Shown one piece after another: positions 13,452 through 25,257 of a stretch of 64,000 nucleotides of DNA (within the stretch, counting starts at the first letter, position 1; every line of letters begins with the position of its first letter). The DNA is from Metarhizium brunneum. Lineage: Eukaryota; Ascomycota; Sordariomycetes; Hypocreales; Clavicipitaceae. Both the position numbers and the translations under genes were made by a program. The stretch covers positions 9,542,625-9,606,624 of the forward strand of contig NC_089422.1 in assembly GCF_013426205.1 (NCBI RefSeq), read 5' to 3'. The notes beneath the pieces are model-generated. The model worked only from the letters and a program-made list of their open reading frames with translations. It ran no database searches and had not been told where the DNA came from.

Positions 13452-14329
13452 CTTTCTTCCATCTGCTGCTGACAAGGCCTACGATGTTGATTGTGTTGGC
13501 TGCAATTCTGAGATGAATGTAAGTTGCTGCTTCGTGGGAATCTTGTTGATGAGGTTGGCTCGGCATTGATATTCCTCGCCGTCCTGGGCTACTTGCTTGC
13601 TTACCGTCAATAGTACCGGGTTGTACTCCGTATTACATCGTACTCCCGCCCGGCCGCGATCGCGTCGCATTTGCGAGCCCCTGCCACATGTGTTGTCGTA
13701 GCTAGCCTGCGGTACGACTCCGTGGTAAGACTTCTGCAGCATCTAAAGGCTATGGTGATGGGTCAACCAGCTAACCAGCAATGGTGGGAAATAAGACGGT
13801 CGGCACCGAGTACCCAAACAAGTTTGATGTTACGTATCGCTTTTCCGAAGAACCGGGGTGCACTTGCGACGGGTAGCCGCTGACCATGGAACAGCCTTGA
13901 ACATACCCCGTGGTCGTGTTGCACTCTACCTGTCAAGTGCGTCCAAGAATGAATGCATCGGACTAATACGTACACACCCATGCAATGATACAGTGATACC
14001 TTTTCCTTGTGGTGTTCACACCGTACCTCTGACGAGTTGACACATAATGGTTTCCCACGTACCTTGATTGACTTGCGATCCCTTCTCGAGTCTGTTTTCA
14101 ATGTCCTCTATCCTATTCATATTAATTCTGACGCACCCTAGAGACAAACCAAACTGGGTTCTTTGAAACGATGCGCCGATTTTAACACGGGAGAATCTGG
14201 ATTGAGTATCAGCCTTCACCGCCGTTGTCATATTCTTGACTAGTTTCTCGGAACCGTCGCCGTTCCTAACCGTCCCAACTCATCGGTCATTCCGCCTCTG
14301 CCTCTGGCCTCACGAATTTGTACAAAGTC
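13452..14329. promoter_or_regulatory. Shared upstream region between the divergent PKS and PTH11-like genes
   Basis: These 878 bp separate two divergent start codons and must hold both promoters. No gene, repeat or RNA gene is apparent. Short ORFs on both strands have no recognisable features. A TTACGTA word near 13831 is a possible bZIP half-site, but a single occurrence proves nothing. Confidence 0.5.
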
Positions 14330-15528
14330 ATGGCAAGCGAGATGAACACGTCGCCAGAGTATACGGGCTACCGGCTAGAGGTTTTCATAGCCGTGTTCAC
14401 GCCTCTGACTATTATTGCAGTGGCTTTGCGATTCTATGCCCGTAGCCTGACTTCCAAGAAGATTGATTCTGGCGACTGGCTCATCATCGCGGCTCTGGTA
14501 GGACAGATTGTCGCTGGCGGCATCGCTATTGGTATGTTCTGGGGAGGGTCAACCGGATGACGGGCACGGCTTTACTAACAGATGCCCAGGTGCAGTGAAA
14601 CAGGCCGGAGTTGGACATCATGCAGCGTATCTTGCCGAAACGAACCCCGAAACTCTCGTCGCCTTCTTCAAATACCTGGTCGCCATGTCCACGTGGTATG
14701 CCACTACGGAAGGCCTCGCAAAACTTGCCGTGTGCATCTTGTACAAGCGCCTGTTCCCACAGCGAGGAATTCACATGGTCATCAACACAACAATGCTCGT
14801 GTTAGTCGGCGCATCCGTGGGCGGAGGTCTCGCCGACTTGTTTGGCTGTACGCCCTTCTCGGCGCATTGGGGTACGGCGGAGGAGCAGGCGGCCCATTGC
14901 GTCGATACCGAAGCCTTGTTTGTCTGGGGCAGTTTCCCCAACATCGTCACGGACGTTGTGTTGCTTGTCCTGCCCATGCCGATAGTTTGGGGCCTTCACG
15001 CGTCCGTCAGACTGAGGCTTGTCCTCGTTCTCACATTTCTCTTTGGTAGCATGTAAGTCCTTGAACCGCACATATCCCTGGCTTGCCAGCTTTGGAGAAC
15101 TCATCGGTGGAGACAGCGGCCTCATAACGTCGGTCCTTCGATTCATCGCCTTTTACAACAAGAGCTCCTTCATCGACCCTACTTTTCACGCGGTTGAGTT
15201 GATCATCTGGACGGTTTGCGAGCCGGGGGTCTACCTCATCGCCGCGTGCCTGCTGGTTTATCGCCCCTTGCTGGAAAAGATAGGGATCCCCCTGGTTGGC
15301 GGCGTTTCCAGCCGTGGAGGGAATCGGCAAGGGCCAACAGAATTGGCGTTCCAAAAGCCGTCACGTCCACACAATGGCGCTGCCATCAAGTCTATTGGCT
15401 CCGGGTCCATTAGCGAGAGCGGATTTGAGTATATCGGGGATGATGATCAGAGGCCGCTCAGGAGACAGGGTGGCATCACTGCGACGACCAACGTCGAGGT
15501 GACATGGGCAGCGGGGTCTGCGGTGTAA
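14330..15528 (+). CDS. PTH11/SAT4-like seven-helix integral membrane protein (fungal rhodopsin-domain family)
   Basis: Join 14330..14531, 14590..15052, 15117..15528; 358 aa. Introns start GTATGT and GTAAGT and phases agree. Hydrophobic segments alternate with short loops in the family pattern: an N-terminal helix EVFIAVFTPLTIIAVALRFY, a GDWLIIAALV helix, a long loop with STWYATTEGLAKLAVCILYK, FGCTPFSAHW with the paired Cys at HCVDTEA, a PNIVTDVVLLVLPMPI helix, and FHAVELIIWTVCEPGVYLIAACL. The hydrophilic C-tail of about 85 residues is Gly/Ser/Arg-rich. Members are orphan GPCR-like or transporter-like proteins of the plasma membrane and are common beside metabolite clusters. Whether it serves the cluster is unknown. 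The first ATG in frame after a stop was chosen. Confidence 0.82.
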
Positions 15529-16304
15529 CGGCAGCCGCCCATAAAACGGGATGTGCGGAATGTCCATGTCCGTGGTGGAGAAGGATGTCATGGGAGGCGG
15601 CCTGGGATATTATTTCCGTCCGGAATCATCAGATTGACGACACAAAAGACCACATGCAATGTTGACCAGACCAGCTGTGGAGCAGATATCACGGGCGGAC
15701 ATGGAAAGTGGAGACTCCATCGGCCCCCAACTGCAGCCAAGAGATGAAATGTACTAGCCATGACAACACGAAGCACGACAGATTTATTTGCGCTTCACCT
15801 AACCGGGAGTTGCAGTGGCATGTGCGAGGTTGGCTGCCTAGACCAGACATCTGTCGGATTTACATGCCGACTTCTCCGTCACCATATGCATGTGTCCTTG
15901 AGTACTTATGAAACTGTCAGCTTATAGGTGACATCGGCCATCTTCCGTCCGTGGTGGTCAGCCGTATGTCTTGCATTCCTGTAGATTGTTCCAGGTGCGT
16001 TTTAGAGACATCAAGTCATTGTTTCTACAAGTGTCTATATCTTATCAGTGCACTGTTGCCTTGTGTCTGTTTGGCCCAATCACCGTCGGATAGCAACAAG
16101 AGCTCGAACCCATGAGTGACTCGATAGATTGGCAGACCAACAGACTTCAAATTTTGCCCATGTTGATCGGTAAGCAACGGGTTTACCCCGCGCGACATAT
16201 CCGTGGTTGATAGCTTTAATAGATGGAACCCAGTCGTTTTCCCGCTACAGCTGCAATTCAACTTCTCTGCGACTCCAATACGATCTCCATATACTCTCAT
16301 TGCC
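15529..16304. other. Intergenic, no gene seen
   Basis: This is the 776-bp gap between two plus-strand genes. Only short ORFs without motifs occur on either strand. It should contain the 3' end signals of the PTH11-like gene and the promoter of the A-T-R gene. Nothing more specific can be supported. Confidence 0.4.
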
Positions 16305-19300
16305 ATGGCGACCAAGCATGAACGCATCGCACAGCACAACCATCTGGTGCCGCATGCCGTTGATAGACTGGCGCACATGATGCCAGATGCAGAGTACGGC
16401 GAATGGGTACTAGGATCCAAGGTAATATCCATCACTTACGCCCAACTAGCCAATATTGTTAATGGCTTAGCTTGGTGGCTCGTGAAAGAGCTGAATGGCT
16501 CGGGCTACAACAAACCCCAGAGAGAAACGCTGACTTACATTGGGCCTAATGATGTACGCTACTCGGCACTGGTGCTTGCAGCAGTGAAAGCTGGTTTTGT
16601 GGTTCGTGATACTTTCTGCGTTGCCCATCAAGCGTGACTTGTTGACCAGGTGGGAGCTTCTCAGATTTTTGTAACGTCTCCCAGGAATAGCCAGCCTGCA
16701 CAGCGGGCGTTGTTCAATCACCTCGGCTGCCAGACTTTGATCACGACGAACCCTCTTTCGCCACCCGCCCAAGCTGTTTTGGATGCCGTTGCGCCAGCGC
16801 GTCACCTCACGGTGCCATCTGTAGAGGAGCTTCTTTCCAGTTCGCATCCAACATACGTATGGAATAAGACCTTCGAGGAGGTACAAAATGACCCTTTTGT
16901 CGTGATGTAAGCTCCCTGGACACCCGTGTTCCCGCTTATTGTGTCGCTTATAATTTCCTAGGCACACGTCTGGGACTACGGGCCTACCGAAGCCTATTAT
17001 ATGGACACACGAAACATGTGCGCGAGTTGTCAACGCAAAGAACGATCGCGAACCCAAAGGAAACTCCTCTGTCGAACGTCTACTACTCAACGGCAAGCGT
17101 ATAATAGTGACCCTGCCTCCATTTCACGTGCGTGTCTGTTTGGGCTCCCCAAATAAGACGAGCTAATGCTTTCTTCTAGGGGGCGCTTCTCGCTCAACTC
17201 GTTGTCGGCGCGATACCCTACGGTAACGTTGTTATTGCTCCAGTAGTGACAGCCATCCCGACGGCTCAAAATGTCGTGGATGCTCTCAAGCAGACCCCAG
17301 CTGATGTAGCAATATTGGTCCCCTCAGTGGTGGCCGAGTTGGCCCAAGTATGTCTAGCATGTTTGGTCTTTTCTGCCTGGTGCCTTGCCATGATAACAAG
17401 CCAAAACAGAATCCGGAATTGCTTGAATACTGCTCTACTCATCTACAGGCAATTTTGTACATTGGCGGCGACCTGCCACAGGACCTCGGCGACATTGTGG
17501 CCTCTAAAATGTACCTGCGCTGTCAATGGGGAGCGACTGAGACGGGTATCGTCCCGCAACTGCTTCCGCCAGAGCTGCTTCCATCCGCCTCGACGGGACG
17601 GGAGCTATGGAGCTATGTCAAGTTTCATCCTTGCGTTGGTGCTGCCTTTGATGAAGTGGCTGACGGTATATTTGAGCTGGTAGTCAGGCGTGATATCGCT
17701 CTTGCTGACACGCAACCGTGTTTTACTGTGCCCGGGATAGATTTGCTCGACAAGGAATACCGCACCAGGGATCTATTCGAAAAGCATCCACACATTTCTG
17801 GTATATGGCGTTGGCGTGCTCGAGCTGATGATATTATTGTTTTCCTCAACGGCGAGAAAACGAATCCCATTTCAATGGAACAGCATATTTTGGCCAAGAA
17901 CCCACAAGTTAGCGGCGCTCTCGTCATCGGCTCCAACAGGTTCCAGGCTGCACTTCTGGTTGAGCCAGCTTCAGAGAAGCCTCTGACTATAGCAGAGCAG
18001 GCGGCTTTGATCGAGCATATCTGGCCCAGCGTTGATGAAGCCAACCAAAGCGCCCCTGCCCATGCTCGCGTGGAGAAGTCGTTTATTCTTGTTATTCCGG
18101 CAGATCGTCGACTGATTCAGTCAGGAAAAGGTACCTATATGAGAGGTCCCAGTATAGCCCAGTATTCCGAGGAAATTGAGAGTCTGTACGCTGCTGCAGA
18201 CGATGCCGTTCTAGGCGATGATATCAACGGGTCTGACGGGCCAGTGCCGCATGCCTTGGGCTTGGATGGTATTGTTCGCCTGGTTAGACAACATGCCCAG
18301 GCTGTGACAGGCTGGACAAATCTTGGCGATGCAGATGACTTTTTTGACCGCGGTATGGATTCGCTTCAGGGGCTCCGACTGACACGTGCCCTGGGACGTA
18401 GCCTCTACCGCCCTGATCTCGCCCTTTCTACCGTCTACCAGAACCCGTCCATCTCCCGGCTCGCAGAGAGCATTCTTGCAAAGGGAAACGGGGACCAGAA
18501 TGAGGGCAAGGTCATGGAAATGTTGCTAGCTACCTACCGCGGACTCATACAACAGGTCTCAGTGTCACCAGCATTAGCAAACTCCCGCCAGCGCCAGAAG
18601 GAAAAGGCCGGAGTTGATGTGCTTTTTACGGGATCTACCGGCACAGTAGGCACTTATTTACTGCACAATCTGTTAACTCGCCATGAAATTAATCACATCT
18701 TCTGCCTAAACCGCGCAGAGGATGGTGGGCAGGCTGCGCAGAGCAAGAGTTTTGCTGCCGCGGGATTCATGGAGACGAGGCTGGATAACGGCCGCGTCAC
18801 CTTCATCAAGGCTAATCTACAGCAGCCGCAGCTCGGCCTTGACGAGGCCACCTATGAGCACCTCCGTGCCCAAGTTGGGCTTATTATTCACGCTGCTTGG
18901 CCTGTTAACTTCAACCTACCTCTTCTTGCCTTCCGCCCGCAGCTCGCTGGGATAGTGAATCTATTTACCTTCGCCGCCGCTACTACAGCGGCACGATTTG
19001 TCTTTGTCTCTTCAGTCGCCGCGGTGGAAGGGCACACAACCGGCCCGGCGCCTGAGAGAGTACTCAATGGCCTCGACACGCCCGCAGCTTTCGGCTACGG
19101 GCGAGCGAAATTTCTCGGTGAGCTGCTTATGGATGCTGGAGCCCGGCACTTCGGAAACCACATATCCGCAACTGTAATTCGCATAGGTCAGGTTGCCGGC
19201 GCGGTACAACGTCCCGGCCAATGGAACCCTCGGGAATGGCTGCCGAGCATGGTCATTAGTTCGTTATACCTTGGTCAAGTCCCCAACAGCCTAGGTTCGC

Positions 19301-19797
19301 ACTTTGACGAAGTGGATTTTGTGCCCGTGGATTTGCTTGCCGACGTTTTTGTCGATCTTGCTATAGCAACAGAAGCGCAACAAGAGGCTACCAGCAGTGC
19401 AAGAGTGTTCAACGTGCGTAATGCGCACCCAACTCCCTGGCGCACACTACTTCCCGCTATTACCAGCGCTGCGGCAGCTCACCACTTGACTATGAACGTG
19501 GTTCCTCCCGCGACCTGGATTGCTGCCCTCCGAGCGAGCGGCGACTCGGATCAAGTCGATAATAAAGCAACCTCCAGAAATCCAGCCGTCAAGTTGCTAG
19601 ACTTTTTTAGCACCCTGTGGGCAGCTGAGCTGGGCGACCTAGACACCAACAGTGCTCCGGCTTCGTCTGCTGTGCAGCCCATGGCGATCGCGCAGGCCCT
19701 CGAGGCAAGCCCGGCTCTGCGTAAGCTGGGGCCCGTCAGTTCAGAATGGATGAGGAAGTGGGTGGATGAGTGGATTGTAGCTATACGGGAAGAGTGA
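16305..19797 (+). CDS. NRPS-like carboxylic acid reductase type enzyme (A-T-R)
   Basis: Join 16305..16601, 16665..16906, 16962..17127, 17180..17347, 17410..19797; 1086 aa, all phases consistent. Adenylation domain: the core motif MHTSGTTGLPKP is assembled exactly across intron 3, followed by TLPPFH, GGDLP, WGATETG and YRTRDLF. The phosphopantetheine attachment motif is FFDRGMDSLQGLRL. The reductase domain starts VLFTGSTGTVGTYLL (NAD(P)-binding) and includes FVFVSSVAAVEG and FGYGRAKFLGE with a Tyr/Lys pair. There is no condensation domain. The family activates a carboxylic acid as the AMP ester, loads it on the carrier and reduces it to an aldehyde. Beside a cAT-PKS it could reduce the released polyketide acid, or an amino or aryl acid partner; the substrate is not readable from sequence. 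The first intron has a weaker GTTCGT donor; its acceptor CTCAG was chosen because it restores KAGFVIFVTSPRNS. Confidence 0.9.
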
Positions 19798-20405
19798 ACA
19801 CACAATACCAAACGATATTACAGAGTTATAGCTTTAAGCTGCTTAAATCTTCCTATTACACCAACCTGTATCTATCGAAGCTAGACGTTCCAAATTATCA
19901 AAGTCTTTGCGTTGCTGTGTGAGCATTACTAGAAAATCACTCGGGAGATGTTAAGCCTGGTCAACTATAGGCCTATCCCCAAGCCCTGAGTGGTTCAAGA
20001 CTGATCAGAGAACCCGTTATGTATAGCGTCGTCAACTGCAGAGTATTGACAGAAAAACTACACTACATGTAGTTTTTGAGTGTAATTTATAGTGCAGTGT
20101 AGTTTTTTTGGCAGGCCGATTCTCCTCACAAGGGCGGCTTGGCTACAGATCCTCGAGACAAGATATATGCTCTCCTGAGATTAGTGAGCCATGGTTGCGG
20201 AAGGGGGATGATTCCCAACTACGGCCTTTCCACATGCTCGGCGTACTGTATGGCTATCAGGGCCTTGCAAGACGACCTTTCTCCTTAAGGACATTTTCAC
20301 AATGTTGAAGTTACAAAACTACTGCTAGGACGACTCTAGTTGGAAAGATGGAAAGTCCGAGAGAAAGAGGGCTTGATCCTAACCCTTATAGTCCAGTCCA
20401 CCTGG
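19798..20405. other. Convergent intergenic region with a small inverted-repeat element
   Basis: The region lies between the ends of the A-T-R gene and the gamma-glutamyltranspeptidase gene. It holds no gene. At 20053-20109 is a 57-bp sequence with 15-nt terminal inverted repeats (AAAAACTACACTACA and TGCAGTGTAGTTTTT, one mismatch). Confidence 0.5.
20053..20109. repeat. 57-bp terminal-inverted-repeat element (MITE-like)
   Basis: The ends pair as AAAAACTACACTACA with TGCAGTGTAGTTTTT, so the unit could fold as a hairpin. A related, more AT-rich version occurs near 62916-62968, and its first half near 55566-55585. No clear target duplication was found. It may be a miniature transposon or simply a hairpin; its size is below most MITEs. 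Confidence 0.4.
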
Positions 20406-22383
20406 TCAAATTGCCGGGTATGCGGCACCATCGCCTCTCGGGTCGCTTCCACCCGACCAAACCGGGGTTTGGGTGACGGGATCTAGACTACGACTAATGA
20501 TTTGCCCGCGCCCGAATAGTGACCTGTCCCAACCAGTGACAATTTCGATTTGGTGGCCCAGGTCCCTGAGTCCCTGGATCGTCTCCTCCGGCATGGATTC
20601 CTCTACGCTCACGGTCCAATCTTCAACTCGCTCCTCCAACATTCGGGCAGCGACACATATGCGCGGCGCGTCTAGAGCCTCTTGGGGATTTAGCCCGGCA
20701 ATGACAAGTCCGAGAAGGACCTGCATATGACCTTGTGGCTGCATAAATCCGCCCATGACGCCAAAAGATGAGTGCAAGGACCCATCCGCCAAGTTTGTAA
20801 TCATGCCTGGAATAATCGTATGATAGGGCCGTTTGCGTGGCTCCAGCTTATTAGGGTGATCTGGATCAAGGGAAAAGTTATGTCCCCTATTCTGTAAGGT
20901 GAATCCACATCCCCTTGGGACAATACCGGTTCCGAAGCCGTCATAGTTTGAGTTGATAAACGAGGCCACATTCCCCTCGGAATCGGAAACCGTGAAGTAG
21001 ACGGTATCACTGCTCTGGAGAGCTGGGGACACAAAGGGGTTGCCATGCTCCTTATTATGGGTGGCTCTTGCTGGATTAAACAGTTTGGCTCGCTCAGCGA
21101 GGTATTCTGGCGACAATAAGCCCTTAATAGGGACCTTGGTAGTACTTGGATCTGTAATATACCAACTGCCATCTGCAAAAGCTAGGCGAAGTGACTCGAT
21201 GATGGCGTGGAGATAGGGCGCTGAGTTGAAATCCTGTGGTCCAAAGGCTGAAATCTTGCCCTGCTTCTCCATCTCCTGGAAAATACCTAGGGCCATCAAC
21301 GCTACAATACCTTGGCCGTTTGGCGGGTGCTCCCACAACTCTACACCATCATCGCCCAGGCCCAGGCCCTTAAACTTGAGTGAGATTGGCTTTGTCGCCT
21401 CACTTCCAGTGTCCATGTGGTGCTGGAGGTCCTCTGCTTCTAGGAACCCCCCCAGCTTCCTAGTGACCTTGATGATCTCATCAGCTATTCTACCCGAGTA
21501 GAAGCCCGGCTTACCCTGCTCCCCCAGCGCACGAAAAGTCCTGGCAAGAGTTGGATTCGCCATTATTTCTCCTGGCCTGGGCGCCCTACAACCATCTTCT
21601 GCGGCCGGGTCACTCTTTAATACTTCGGCAAAGTTGGGCGATGCGTTTTTGAGAAGCGTCTCAGAATCTTGCCACTGTATTTTATTAGACTCTCGACATT
21701 AGAAAGGGCGTTGCAGAGACGGTTGGTATGGCAGAACCTACGTGATGGCTCGAAACCTCCGAGACGGGAAATCCTTTCTCTCCAAGCTGGATTGCAGGAT
21801 TGAGGATCTCTGACAAGGTCAACTTCTTGCTACCGAAGCGCTCGACAGTGTCAACCCAGCCGGCGGCGGCACCAGGGACAGTCACACAGTGGACATTTAC
21901 CGACGGGATCTGGACGTCATGAGAGCTCTTTTGGAAACCGAGGGCGTCTCGGATAGAATCGATGGAGCACTTTCCACCAGCCCGACCAGATCCGTTGAGC
22001 GCATGGACTTTCTTGTTTTTCGCGTCCCAGAACAGCATGAACATGTCACCTCCGATGCCCGTTGAGCAAGGCTCCGTCATGTTCATCCCGGCAGCTAATT
22101 ATTTATGCAAGTAAGTCTGCTGGGTTTCAGTATGGCACGCAGCGTCAATCACTTCACGTACCGACAGCGACGGCTGCATCCTTTGGTTTCGCGTTAGAAT
22201 ACATTTGTGAGAAAGAGTGTCGTCGCAACTTACTGCAGCGTTTCCACCAGAGTTGAGAATTTCGATGCCACATTTCGCAGCGAGGGGTTGCGTGCACGCA
22301 ACAATTCCCTCTGTGCTATAGATGGCACTTCTTCGCGAGGGAAATCTGGCGAAATTGTTGCCCGCATCAAGTTGTCGAACCAT
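20406..22383 (-). CDS. Gamma-glutamyltranspeptidase family protein (Ntn hydrolase)
   Basis: Complement of join 20406..21674, 21742..22094, 22162..22180, 22234..22383; 596 aa. Exon 2 is a 19-nt microexon that completes the conserved block [20 protein letters not shown]. The autoprocessing site is seen as [15 protein letters not shown], whose Thr is the expected nucleophile, followed by [19 protein letters not shown] folds cleave gamma-glutamyl bonds (glutathione, its S-conjugates) or transfer the glutamyl group. No signal peptide is visible ([11 protein letters not shown]), so a cytosolic enzyme is more likely than a secreted one. In metabolite clusters such proteins trim glutathione adducts; here that is inference from position only. 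It is divergent from the MFS permease, with 899 bp between starts. ATG 22383 is the first in frame; the open frame extends upstream only from a GTG. Confidence 0.9.
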
Positions 22384-23282
22384 GGCCGTCGTATTGCGGC
22401 GTTGTTGGAGGAGAGGGGTTGCGGTGTCCCGTAAACCTTGAAGCACAACTCTGTTCGGATAGTATCTGAGCACCGCTTGTTGGGGTTCCGAGGGTGTTCA
22501 TTCTCTACATGTACTTCAACGAATCGATAAAGGGTCTGGTGTTATCTTCTGCAGTCTAATGCTGGAATGCCGAATGCCGAGGGCGCAACTATGACGTTGA
22601 GCCGCCCTCGGGGTCCTCGGGACGCCTGCCTGCCGGGCGTGATGAATCTACATGCAGGGCGTTAACGGCGGAGCGGGTCTGGACACCACAAGTTAGTGAT
22701 AGACGCGAAAATCGATAGATTAATACTTACTTATTAAGTAACTCTTGGCTCTTAGTAAGATTGCTCTTATTATCTTATATTCATTAATACGCAGTTCAGA
22801 AGTTGTAAATTTTAAAACAACTTTTTTAATAGGAAAAAAGACTCAAGTGATAATATTTTTAAAATATACAGTCAAGAATACTCAATTTTTTAGCCAATTT
22901 ACTTAAAGTAATATATTTAGCTCAAGGTGCCTTCCCCCGCGTTTATACTTTGAGTGCCACGTCCTGAAGACGCTTTAACTTTGTTACCCTAGCAAGTGAT
23001 AACAGGTCTGGTGCAACCAGTCGGAAACTCTTACCCCAGCTCCAAAATTAGGCTCATTCGCAAAGCCCGCTAGTTTGCGGGGGTGGCTGGCTGAATGTTG
23101 CCCGAAGCTTGTATCCGTTTCAGCCACAGGATGCGGCGCGAAGGGCGGCCACGTTTTGGCAGCGTACAGAGGCGTTATAAAATAGCAACTGGCTCTCGCG
23201 GTCCTGGATGTAGCCCGGGCCTGTGCCTGTGTGCGTCCTGTCTGGTTGTATTTCGCATTCCAAGATTTCCGTGTCCGTCACA
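22384..23282. promoter_or_regulatory. Divergent promoter region of GGT and MFS genes, with an AT-rich block
   Basis: No gene is seen. About 22690-22930 is AT-rich with poly-A/T runs and looks like a small decayed repeat. The flanks return to normal composition and must hold both promoters. TGACGTTG near 22590 is a possible bZIP half-site, weak on its own. Confidence 0.4.
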
Positions 23283-25028
23283 ATGCCTCGTGGAGATGGA
23301 GAAATATCTAGCATCATGCAAGTTGACGACGGGGAGCCAACAAAGCAAATTGCGACCAGAGATGTGGATGCGGCTCTCAAATTCCTTGAAAACCAAGGGA
23401 CGGTGCCTTCCATGTCAGACAGTGATGAGAAGCGGCTCTTGCGCAAGATTGACTGGCACATCATGCCTCTTCTGACCTGTTGCTATTTTCTTCAGTATCT
23501 GGATAAGACTTTGCGTGAGTGCCCAACCCCTGATTCATTTGTAGTCGAATGCTCACCTATACATGGCATGTATCAGTCAACTACGCCAATGTCATGGGCA
23601 TAAAGCAAGACACTGGGATCACGGGCAACCAGTTCTCCCTGTTGGCTACAATCTTCTATATTAGTTTCATCGTTTGTGAATTCCCCACTGGGTATCTGAT
23701 GCAGCGCTTTCCCTTGGCTAGATATCTAGGAGCCAATATCATACTTTGGGGTATCGTGGTCTCAGCAAATGCTGGTAGGTGATGAAAACTGTCAAGCCGG
23801 TTCAGCTAACCTGACTGGATCTCCGTAGGTGCCCAGAACTGGGCTACCCTGGCCGCTCTCAGAGTCTTGCTAGGTTGCTTCGTTGCCGTCGTCGCTCCAG
23901 CACTGATTCTCATCACTGGCATGTGGTACAAGCGGTCAGAGCAGCCGCTCCGTATGGGCATTTGGTATCTGTCCACTGGCCTAGGGCAGATTGTCGGCGC
24001 CCTCGCTTCATATGGATTCCAGTTCTATCAAGGCCAAGATTTTAAATCCTGGCAGATCATGTTTCTCCTCTTTGGCCTCCTTACCATCATGATTGGCGTG
24101 GTCACGGTCTGGATCCTGCCCTCAAGCCCAATGACGGCCACGTTCCTCTCGCACCAGGAAAGGGTCTGGGCGATTGAGCGGCTTCGCGAAAACAGGACAG
24201 GTATCCAGAACAAGCACTTCAAGTTGCACCAAGTATTTGAGTGTTTCCGGGATCCCCAGGCCCTGCTCATCTGCCTCATTAATATTCTCTCGAATATCCC
24301 TAACGGCTCCGTCTCCACATACCAGGCCGCCATCATTGAAGGATTTGGATTTTCATCCAAGGAAACCGCGTTGCTCTCTGTGGGCTCAGGAGCCGTTGCA
24401 ATTGTTTCCACCCTTGCAGTTGCCTGGTTTAGTGGCCGATTTAATGCCAATGGCCTGGGGATTATATTCCTGATCGCTTGTGGAGGTGTGCTGGGTGGTG
24501 GACTTGTATCATTCTCACCGAAAGATAACCAAGGACTGCAACTCGCGGGGAATTTCCTTACGAATTTCATCGGATCGTCAATGGCCCTTCTTTACGCATA
24601 CTCGGCGAGCAATTTCGCCGGCAACACGAAAAAGGTTACCATGAATGCGATGCTTCTCGTGGCGTTTGGTAAGCCATATGCCCCGTACTCCCGCGTGCCA
24701 TGATGGACCCAACAACTGACATGGTGGCTACAGGCATTGGAAACATCGTTGGGCCATTGACCTTCCAGGATAGTGACGCGCCGAGATACATGCCGGCCAG
24801 GATTACCATTTTAGCAACGAGCTGTGCGGCGTGTCTTCTTACTCTTGTTCTCATGGGCTACTACTTCTATGAGAATCGACGGAGACAGAGACTCGCTGCA
24901 GCTATTGGGCATCATGAAAATAACGAATTCTACGACCTGACTGATAAGGAAAATATCCAATTTAGAGTATGTATTCTTCCGAGAAAGTGTCGTGACGAGT
25001 CGCTAAATTTTCCAAGTATCGCTATTAG
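23283..25028 (+). CDS. MFS permease, allantoate permease (Dal5/anion:cation symporter) family
   Basis: Join 23283..23514, 23577..23774, 23829..24668, 24734..24966, 25017..25028; about 504 aa. Introns have GTGAGT, GTAGGT, GTAAGC and GTATGT donors and consistent phases. The last exon (Tyr-Arg-Tyr-stop) is inferred; reading through would give 41 other residues instead, ending at 25077. Family marks: DEKRLLRKIDWHIMPLL before helix 1, LQYLDKTLLNYANVMG, GYLMQRFPLARYLG, SWQIMFLLFGLLT and a charged tail EFYDLTDKENIQFR. About 12 hydrophobic segments are visible. The family imports organic anions, ureides, vitamins and small peptides at the plasma membrane. Near GGT and amino-acid enzymes it may move a nitrogen compound, but the substrate cannot be assigned. 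Confidence 0.88.
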
Positions 25029-25257
25029 TGAGCACACACGTCGGCAGACTGTCCTATTCCGGCCGGACTATATTTGATTTGCGACTCGTTACAACAAGAG
25101 CTGGGATCACGCGATAACCCTGTAGGTAGAAAGTTGTCAGTACATTGTTAGTATACGAGGCTGATTATAATGTAAGCCCTTATTATATAAACTTGAATAG
25201 CTGATTGGGTTCACACTTGAAGACCAATTTTTTATTATATACTTCCTAGTCCATCTT

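Noticed and set aside
23549..23782. Start of the MFS permease at 23549
   Set aside because: The upstream exon 23283-23514 encodes the conserved family N-terminus and splices in phase, so the Met here is not the start.
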